From positions 1,293,576-1,357,575 of the forward strand of contig NW_006920419.1 in the NCBI RefSeq assembly GCF_000344685.1: a stretch of DNA of 64,000 nt, written 5' to 3'. This document shows positions 57,244-64,000 of the stretch, piece by piece. The position numbers were made by a program, and so were the translations under genes. The stretch's first letter is position 1. The number at the start of each line of letters is the position of its first letter. The notes under the pieces are model-generated. The model was given only the letters and a program-made list of their open reading frames with translations, made no database searches and was not told the origin of the DNA. Source of the stretch: Gloeophyllum trabeum ATCC 11539. Taxonomy: Eukaryota > Basidiomycota > Agaricomycetes > Gloeophyllales > Gloeophyllaceae.

Positions 57244-59971
57244 ATGGTCCATCCTACCGCATACGACAATCTACCTCTATTCCAACCTGAAATGTCCACC
57301 GCTGACCGCGCTGCATCCCATCCCAACGCATCCAAACATCAATTTGCCTCCTGCAAGGCTGACCATGCTGAGCATCGTCGTGCCGCGGGAGTCGAGAGTT
57401 CTGTCTACCTACACGGCGAGGGCAAAGTGAACGTTAGAGACTTCCTGCAGACGGAATGCTTTCCAGGGTTAGAACTTCCGAGAGTTTCACCTGAGAAGGT
57501 CAAACGATTTCAAAAGTTCCTTGAGAAAGTACAAGCAGTCCAGACGTCTAGCGGGTGGTCCGAGCGTCCTATGTATACCCCACTGGTAAGTCAGTCTTCT
57601 CCGTCACTGATACGTCACTATTAAACGCTACGTAGGTAAATTCGTTTGTAGATATATCAACAAATGCCGTCCGCACGCGGGCGTTGCCACTTCGCTTCCA
57701 TACGTGCGCAGATTTACGGCCCTTGGATTCTAATGGGGGCGTGAGAGCGTCCCCCGATATTGCCATACACGACAATAATGGAAAGGAAACATATTGGGGT
57801 CGAAGCTTAGCCTTTATTGAGGTCAAGCCAACGGAGGCAGATGATCCCTTCTACAACATCCACGAGCGCAAGGAGCTCAGAATGGGGCAGACGAAGGTTT
57901 GGAACCAAATACAAGAGTATGCCGCGATCTCGTTCCGCAGTACTCCTCGTTGTTTTCTCCTGGCCATCGGTATCTTCGGCGATACCGCTCGCTTCTTCCG
58001 ATGGGATCGGTCTACAGTCATGGCCTCCGAAGGGTTCAATTATAAGCGCCATCCCGAACATCTCGTTCACTTTCTTATTGGGCTCTCCGAATACGCGAAC
58101 GGTGGAATAGACGCCACGGCTAACGCTCCGATTACCGCGCGCGCTGAACAGGAGCTGGTGGAGAGACAGTACAAGATTGCGCAACAGCTTCTCGTTGTCC
58201 CGGAGTACAAGCCTTCACGAAAGGGCGACACCCTGGTCAAAGACAGTCGTCGTATGCTGATCCCCTCGCCATCCCAGACGGCTGGAAAGAAACGATTTGA
58301 CACGTACCTGACCCTGGGGCGCCCCATATTCACTAGCAAATCGATCTTCGGTCGTGGTACGTGCGTCTGGGTAGCAACAAGAGCCACTCCTAGGCGTGGG
58401 GGGAAGGAATCGTTGGTCATTATCAAAGACTCCTGGCGGGAGAACGGACGATGGAAGGAAGGACAGATATACGACAAGATACGCGAAGCAGGAGAGCACG
58501 TACCCGGTGTTGCCCGCCTTCTTGTCGACTATGATATTACCGAGGACGAGGAGGACGAGATCCACCGAACGTCAGCGTTCCGCCTCAACCGTAGCTTTAA
58601 GAGCGACCAGAAGAAGAAGAAGAAGTACAAGGAACTCATCCATCACCGAGTTATTCTCCCCTCTGTCGGGATACCCCTATCGCGCTTCACATCTACGCGC
58701 CTCCTCCTGGAGGCTGTGAGGGATGCAGTTGAAGGTGAATATACAGTTTCGTTATCAGTTCTTTAATGAACACATGAACGTAGGCCACAAAACCATGTGT
58801 GCCCGGCGTGTTATACATCGAGATATCAGCGTCAATAACATTATGATAAGTGCGGATGTGGAAGCCGAAGGAGGAGCCAAAGGCTTTCTCATAGACCCAG
58901 AGCTAGCGGCAGCAACCGGGATGGCTAATCTGCAGGCTGAATTGCAGCATCTCACTGTCAGTCTCACATTGTATACGGCTCACACTTAGCTCATCCTCCT
59001 CTCAGGGCACGTACCAATTCACTTCCATACACCGATTCCTTGTTGCGAAACCCGGAGACCACGCCCCATGGAACGATCTAGAGTCATTTTACTGGGTTGT
59101 GCTATTCGTCGTGCTACGGCACACAGTGGCATATGTCGACGAAGATGGCAAAAGGACCGAAGCTGGCAAGCTGATAAAGGACCTATACGACAGTGGGGAC
59201 CATTCTCCGACCTTGAAAAAAGGCTTTCTCGAAAGAAAAGCGGCCAAATTCGTCGTGGAAGGTAACCGCCCCTTAACGAGCTGCCTAATTAAGCTGGGCA
59301 GCCTTGTATACAGCCATTATCGGGACGAAGAGATACAAGCACTGCTTCCTCATGCAGTCAATCGTCTTACCCACGACAACGTTCTGACTGTGATCAACGA
59401 AGCTTTGACGTCGGAGGGCTGGCCTGTGGCTGATGAAGCCATCCCCTTTACCCTGGTAGAGAGGGTGAGCATCCAGGAGAATAAAGAAACCGGACTCGCC
59501 CTGGAAGGACATGGGGAAAGCTGGACTATGCCGTCGCTCCCGCATGCCGCATCCGTGTCCAACGAAGGTTCCGCCAAAATGAACGACTCCTCGCCATCCC
59601 ATGCCGCGTGCGCTTCCAACGGAGGCTCTTTCGAAGTGAACGATCCTTCACCACAGCCGACGTCATCGCAGAAGCACAAGAGCGTTCCAGTTGAAAAGAA
59701 AGTGGAAAGTGGAACCCGTCTGCGCAGGTCTGCGCGGCTTAATCAGCTCAAGGTCGATGGGGGAAAGCAACAGAAAAGGCCGAGGGCGGAAGAGCATGCT
59801 CCTGCTGCAGCTTCTAAGCCAACCTCAAAACGTTCTCGACAGCAGCCTGCAAGGGATGTTCCTCTCAGGCGTTCCCAGCGCATTGCTTCCTCTACTGCCG
59901 CCCCGAAAGGACGAGAAGCCGCGAAGGCCAGAGCTACCGCCCCCCGCCCACGCTCGACTCGCAACGCTTGA
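57244..59971 (+). CDS. FunK1-type protein kinase
   Basis: Exons 57244-57585, 57636-58734, 58784-58956 and 59006-59971, giving 859 residues. The long N-terminal part has the fungal-kinase accessory region (SPDIAIHDNNGKETYWGR, LAFIEVKP, NQIQEYAAISFRSTPRCFLL), which resembles a nuclease-like fold placed before the kinase in this family. Kinase motifs: VIIKDSWR (ATP Lys), VIHRDISVNNIMIS (catalytic loop) and LIDPELAAATG (metal-binding Asp). Then GTYQFTSIHRFL and DLESFYWVVLFVVL complete the lobe. The C-terminus adds two imperfect copies of PSxPHAAxxSNxGSxxxND and basic RRSxR motifs (LRRSARLNQ, LRRSQRIAS) that look like nuclear or DNA-binding tails. FunK1 genes are expanded in Agaricomycetes; substrates are unknown. 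Confidence 0.9.
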
Positions 59972-60457
59972 CGTGTCTCGTCTGTCTCTATATCTTTCTT
60001 ATCTGCTCTATTTATCGGTGTAGCCCTATCATTTGCCTGCGTAAGTCATTTCTGGTCGTTTGCCGTGTTGACGGGTATACCCTTGTGAAAGTTTGAATGT
60101 CCCCTTGTCCTGTATTGCTAGTGCTGCCTTGTCCTGTATTGCTAGTGCTGTAAATCCTCTACCCCGCGTTTCAATGGTATATATTTCCTCTGGGTCCTGA
60201 GAGCTTGAGCCTCTTAATCTGTCCTGCCTCTTGCATCATGATTGGCTTGCTACATCTGCAGTCACTGGCTGTCGTATACGCGATCGCTTTTTCCCTCTGT
60301 TCAGTCACATCGGAGTCCGCCGTCACTAAGCAACTACCGGCAGTCGCAAGGTAAAGTACAGCACGCTGTACCAGCAATGACATCTTCGCTGATGACAACA
60401 GAATCTGTAAATCCAAGCACATTGTGATTAGCCTCCTCGAATTGTTCGACATCGGCT
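59972..60457. other. Spacer between FunK1 and F-box pseudogene
   Basis: A 24-base direct repeat (CCTTGTCCTGTATTGCTAGTG) lies at about 60102-60149. No gene seen. Confidence 0.45.
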
Positions 60458-61400
60458 ATGGACCGTCTCCCTTTTGAAACCTGGCGGATGATCTTGGGCC
60501 ATGTCTGCACCGACGAAGAACACACCGGCCGCGCCCTATCGCTGACCTGCAAGTACTTCCGCGAAGTCTCGAGACATGCCCGCTTCACGTCGATGAAACT
60601 GGTGGGAGCGCACCTGCATCATGCGTTCGCCGACATTGTTGCGCGGGAACCCACCATTCGCGTCGACGTCCGTGAGTGACGGTCTGCTCTGTGCTGCTGC
60701 CCCGCTTCAGGCAAATCGAGTGAATGAGAGCGAACTGCCCGGTACCGACCACGGGACCCTTGCTGCACCATGGGACAGCTTCCTCGTGGACATACGCCCA
60801 GCAGTTGAATCGACTTCCGAATTCTTCTTCCTGCACTGTCAGAGTGCACGTCGATATCTCTATACTGCCCTCTTTGTCGAAACGTCCTCTCTCCGAGCAT
60901 TGTGGGATATCAGGATCTACTGGACGTACGAGCTGCGGATCCCGACCGCGGAACCCACGTTCTCAGCGGCTCTGATCGTCGTTGTCATATCTCCTAAACA
61001 TATCGTTAATCCAAATTCAAGTACACCGTACGATATCCTCCCGTCGTACGGGCCGCTCGGCAGAGATTTCCTGAACGTCAACGGATTTCCCTCGGGGTGC
61101 TCGCTCCGTTGGCGAGAGGATGTCCATATGCATGCGTCAATTGGGGGTAGACTCAGCTCTCCAAGCCATGAACGATGATGACCAGCCTCTTCAGATAACC
61201 ACCCATGTGTTCTTGAAACGACATCGGTCGCTCCTCATATATAAGCAATTCACGCTGTAAGCGCCGTCAGCAGAGCCTACTTCACCCATCTCGTCGGAAG
61301 CACCGTCGGACGCGCTGAAGAAGTTCCGCGAGAAAGCCGTTGATGACTGGTTGGGAGCAATTGATCGAGGAAGTTCCTGGGTGAGCACGGACCTCAAGGA
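60458..61400 (+). pseudogene. F-box-like pseudogene (subfamily B), frameshifted
   Basis: MDRLPFETWRMILGHVCTDE opens normally and continues RALSLTCKYFREVSRHARFT then SMKLVGAHLHHAF, reaching a stop at 60677-60679 within the I-R-V-x-Y-L-F-V-S-D block. A frame shifted by one base carries on: SVSDGLLCAAAPL, STSEFFFLHCQSARRYLY and LRALWDIRIYWTYELR. A third frame near 61330-61400 reads DDWLGAIDRGSSWVSTDLKE, the usual end. Two or more indels therefore break the gene. Confidence 0.7.
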
Positions 61401-61976
61401 GTTGAAGTTGACCATCCCAGAGCCCGAAATCCTCACACGTGTTCTAGTGTCAGCAGTGAGTTAGAGGGTATAGCATCTGCCTGGACACGGCGCAGCAATA
61501 GTCTGCGGGAGCAACGCGGTCAACCAATGTGGATGGAAGGCCCCCAACTATGATGTTCAGGGTGGGTCTATTCCCTAACGAAGCTGCCATGAGTGATTAG
61601 CCATAACCTCAACGCACCTCTCGACTTTCCAGATGTCCTACTGTTCTTACTCACGATCCTTGAGTGCCTGGAGTATGATGCATCATTCACTCAACCTCCT
61701 ACTGTGCCTTACGGGGTTTGTTCTCCTTTGTAAGCGAATGATTCCGTCCTGATGTACATAGGTTTTCGCGTCTCGGCCAGCTTACGCATTTGTGGAAGAA
61801 TATGTGCAGGAGTCCAACTCCACGGACTAAGAAAACGCACCGATAAATGGACAATCTCTACGTACAAATTGCAACACACCGTGCGGTATCCGGAGCAATC
61901 GTTGCTACGAAGGCTGCTGGCTGCATCTTGTCCAGCGGGTCGCGCAGTAACCGGGAGGAAATAGTCGTGCTGGCCC
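61401..61976. other. Intergenic, nothing recognised
   Basis: No domain-bearing frame between the F-box pseudogene and the convergent UPF0261 gene. Confidence 0.4.
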
Positions 61977-63524
61977 CTACGCGCCACCACCACTCCTTTC
62001 CCACTTTCCCACCAACTCATGCAACTTATCCGCCATCACCCACGCCGCGTCCCTATCATTCACATGCTTATCCACCTCAATCACCTCTACCGCCCTCCCT
62101 TTCTCCTTCAACCCCTTCTTCAACTCCTCCACGAGCGCACGATCCGCGTCCGGATCCCAAAACGGCCCGCCCGCGATATCAATCCCGGACCACCCGTGCT
62201 TCGGTATGACTACCGCGAGAGGGCCGTGGCCGACAGACAATCGGTCGGCCATCGTGCGCCCGATAGCCGCACATTCATCTGCGGAGGTGCGCAGGAGGGT
62301 GATGCTCGGGTTGTGCTCGTGCAGCGTACGCGCGGCATATTTCTCTGGGACTGTCGAGCGCGGGCCGAAGTTGCACTGTTAATCGTGAGATGATTTGAGA
62401 GGGGATGGAGGGAGAGGAGAACGGACCATATCGAGCGCGCCGAGGGACACGACGTGCGGGATGCCCGCGTTCCCGGGCGCGGTCAGGCGCGTCGGCCCCG
62501 CCGAGAGGATCCCGCCGCACTGCTCATCCGCGAGCTCCGTCGTCGTCAGGTCCAGCACCGCATGGAACCACTGTCCACCCGTTCAGCTTTGCTCACCCAC
62601 CTATGGATCACCTCGCGCGCTCACCTTCTCCTCGACCAGCCGCTCCATCGTGCGCCCGCCCGCGCCCGTGCAGTGGAACACGACGGGCTCGTACAGGCGC
62701 CGCCCGGACGCATCGGTGAAGGACCGGAGGCGCTCGCAGGCGACGGTCACGCCGAGGGTCGTGAGCCCGAACATCGTCACCGCAACCATATGCTTCGCGT
62801 CTCCCAACGCGGGCGTCGGCTGGTCTTTATATGCGCGCGCCATCCCCGCGAGCGCCGCGGCGGCGTTGGTGAGGATGCGCGCGGAGAGGACGTTCATCGA
62901 CCCCGAGATATCCGCTTTCCGTGTGTGAGCATGCGCAGCGGGTAAGGGAGGGGCGGGATGGGAGGGACGACGCACCGATAGAAGGCATCATGCAGATATC
63001 GCTGTCCCCCACATAATGACTGACATCCCCGCTCGCCATCGTGCTCACGCACAGCTTCGGCAGCCCGACGCGCAGCGCGCGCAGCACCGCGCACGCGAGC
63101 GCGGTCGTTGTGCTCCCGCCCATCGCGAGCGCGCCGTGCAGGGAGCCACGCACTTGGTACGAGAGAGCGATGCTGGTGGCGCCGGCGGTAATATGCTCGA
63201 GCGCGGCGGCGCGTGGGAGGGTGCGTAGGTGCGACAGTGAGGTGCCTGCCGCGCAGCAGACGGCAGAGGGCGGGTGGGCAGCGTGTTTGGAGAGGGCGGT
63301 ATCAGTCTGGTGGGTTGGTCAGGGATGCATAGATTCAGTCAACGGAGCTGCAATGGCAGGAGGTGGTGGATGCGCACCTGGAGGGAAGCATCGATGAGGA
63401 ACACCTCACATCCCTTCGCCTCGAGTAAGTCTTTCACGAACGCGTACTCCGCTTCCTTAGTGTCGAGGAAGCCGATGAGGAGGACCTTCGGCTTCGCGCC
63501 GTCCGTGCTTGTAGATCTAGACAT
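61977..63524 (-). CDS. Tm-1-like ATP-binding (UPF0261) domain protein, copy 2
   Basis: Exons 63524-63378, 63306-62976, 62914-62625, 62570-62427 and 62375-61977, giving 436 residues. All four introns sit at the same places and phases as in the copy at 33692. Motifs: [103 protein letters not shown]. Coding GC content is higher than in copy 1, notably in exons 2-4. The copies are clearly paralogues, opposite in strand and 27 kb apart. The product presumably cooperates with the TIM-barrel protein at 43893; that is inference. Confidence 0.9.
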
Positions 63525-63904
63525 GTACCTGGAGAGGATTGAGCGCGACCAACAGCGAGGTTCACCAGCTTTCCTTCGAGCACAGTGCGACTAAACGCGC
63601 AATGCAGCCACCACCGCTTCGACGTGCAAGTCGGGCGAGGCGGAGGGAAATGTGAGATGCGGGATGTGAGTAGACGTCATATGTAGATTGCTTGTGAACA
63701 GAAGATCGCCTGCGAATAGGAGGGCGTGCGCCCAGCATAGATGACGCTTATATGCGGTGTCGAGCGACAGCAGGGGTCACAGGACCTATTTGCGGTGCTG
63801 GCTCACGGGATACTATGAATAGCCAGTGCCCTCACCGGGGTTCGACGGACGGACGCAGCGAAAATGGAGTATGGGAATCCGTCAGCTAGCGTATAGTGAA
63901 TTCC
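63525..63904. other. Upstream region of UPF0261 copy 2
   Basis: No other gene recognised before the assembly gap. Confidence 0.4.
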
Positions 63905-64000
63905 NNNNNNNNNNNNNNNNNNNNNNNNNNNNNNNNNNNNNNNNNNNNNNNNNNNNNNNNNNNNNNNNNNNNNNNNNNNNNNNNNNNNNNNNNNNNNNNN
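63905..64000. other. Assembly gap (N run)
   Basis: Positions 63905-64000 are all N; the sequence immediately before it is ordinary. The true gap length is unknown. Confidence 0.98.

Overview
The window reads as a piece of a mushroom-forming basidiomycete (Agaricomycete) nuclear genome. The support is many short GT..AG introns of about 45-60 bases, family signatures typical of that group (FunK1 kinase, a large F-box-like family, a spermidine synthase-saccharopine dehydrogenase fusion, BTB proteins with the Agaricomycete pattern), and islands of AT-rich DNA-transposon debris between genes. The last 96 positions (63905-64000) are N. Exon models below were built by hand from reading frames, splice consensus and phase continuity.

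Layout. 1-6450: repeat-rich, with a partial gene at the left edge, a related gene at 5022-5729, several MITEs and a nested transposon. 6665-8257: a pRiA4b ORF-3-like gene. 8439-19100: F-box-like genes mixed with previously overlooked tiny three-exon zinc-ribbon genes; the block 11291-14333 has a decayed duplicate at 17010-18714. 19100-33690: mostly intergenic or transposon remnants, with a small HW..C protein (21220), a cluster of related repeats (21823-23170), an APH-like kinase, an F-box pseudogene, a BTB gene, MITEs and one intact F-box gene. 33692-35275: Tm-1-like (UPF0261) gene. 35984-41548: F-box genes and pseudogenes plus a duplicated membrane-protein gene. 41931-53413: a gene-dense housekeeping island with an ATG14-like autophagy subunit, a TIM-barrel (PEP-hydrolase-like) gene, a cytochrome P450, the farnesyltransferase beta subunit and the SPE3-LYS9 fusion. 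53771-61400: three more broken F-box copies and an intact FunK1 kinase. 61977-63524: a second UPF0261 gene.

Two themes stand out. First, birth-and-death of an F-box-like family: thirteen members in 54 kb, six intact and seven broken, several of them by a single nonsense or start-codon change. Second, a family of 51-62 residue zinc-ribbon proteins encoded by a 22-nt exon, a 20-nt micro-exon and a terminal C-x2-C-x10-C-x2-C exon, with a shared promoter layout (CTGTGG..., often GTGGCGTC, TATAAATA). These genes are divergently paired, duplicated with the neighbouring F-box gene, and would be missed by standard gene finders; they are the best candidate for something undescribed here. The two halves of the plant Tm-1 architecture (UPF0261 and TIM-barrel) also occur here as separate genes within 30 kb.
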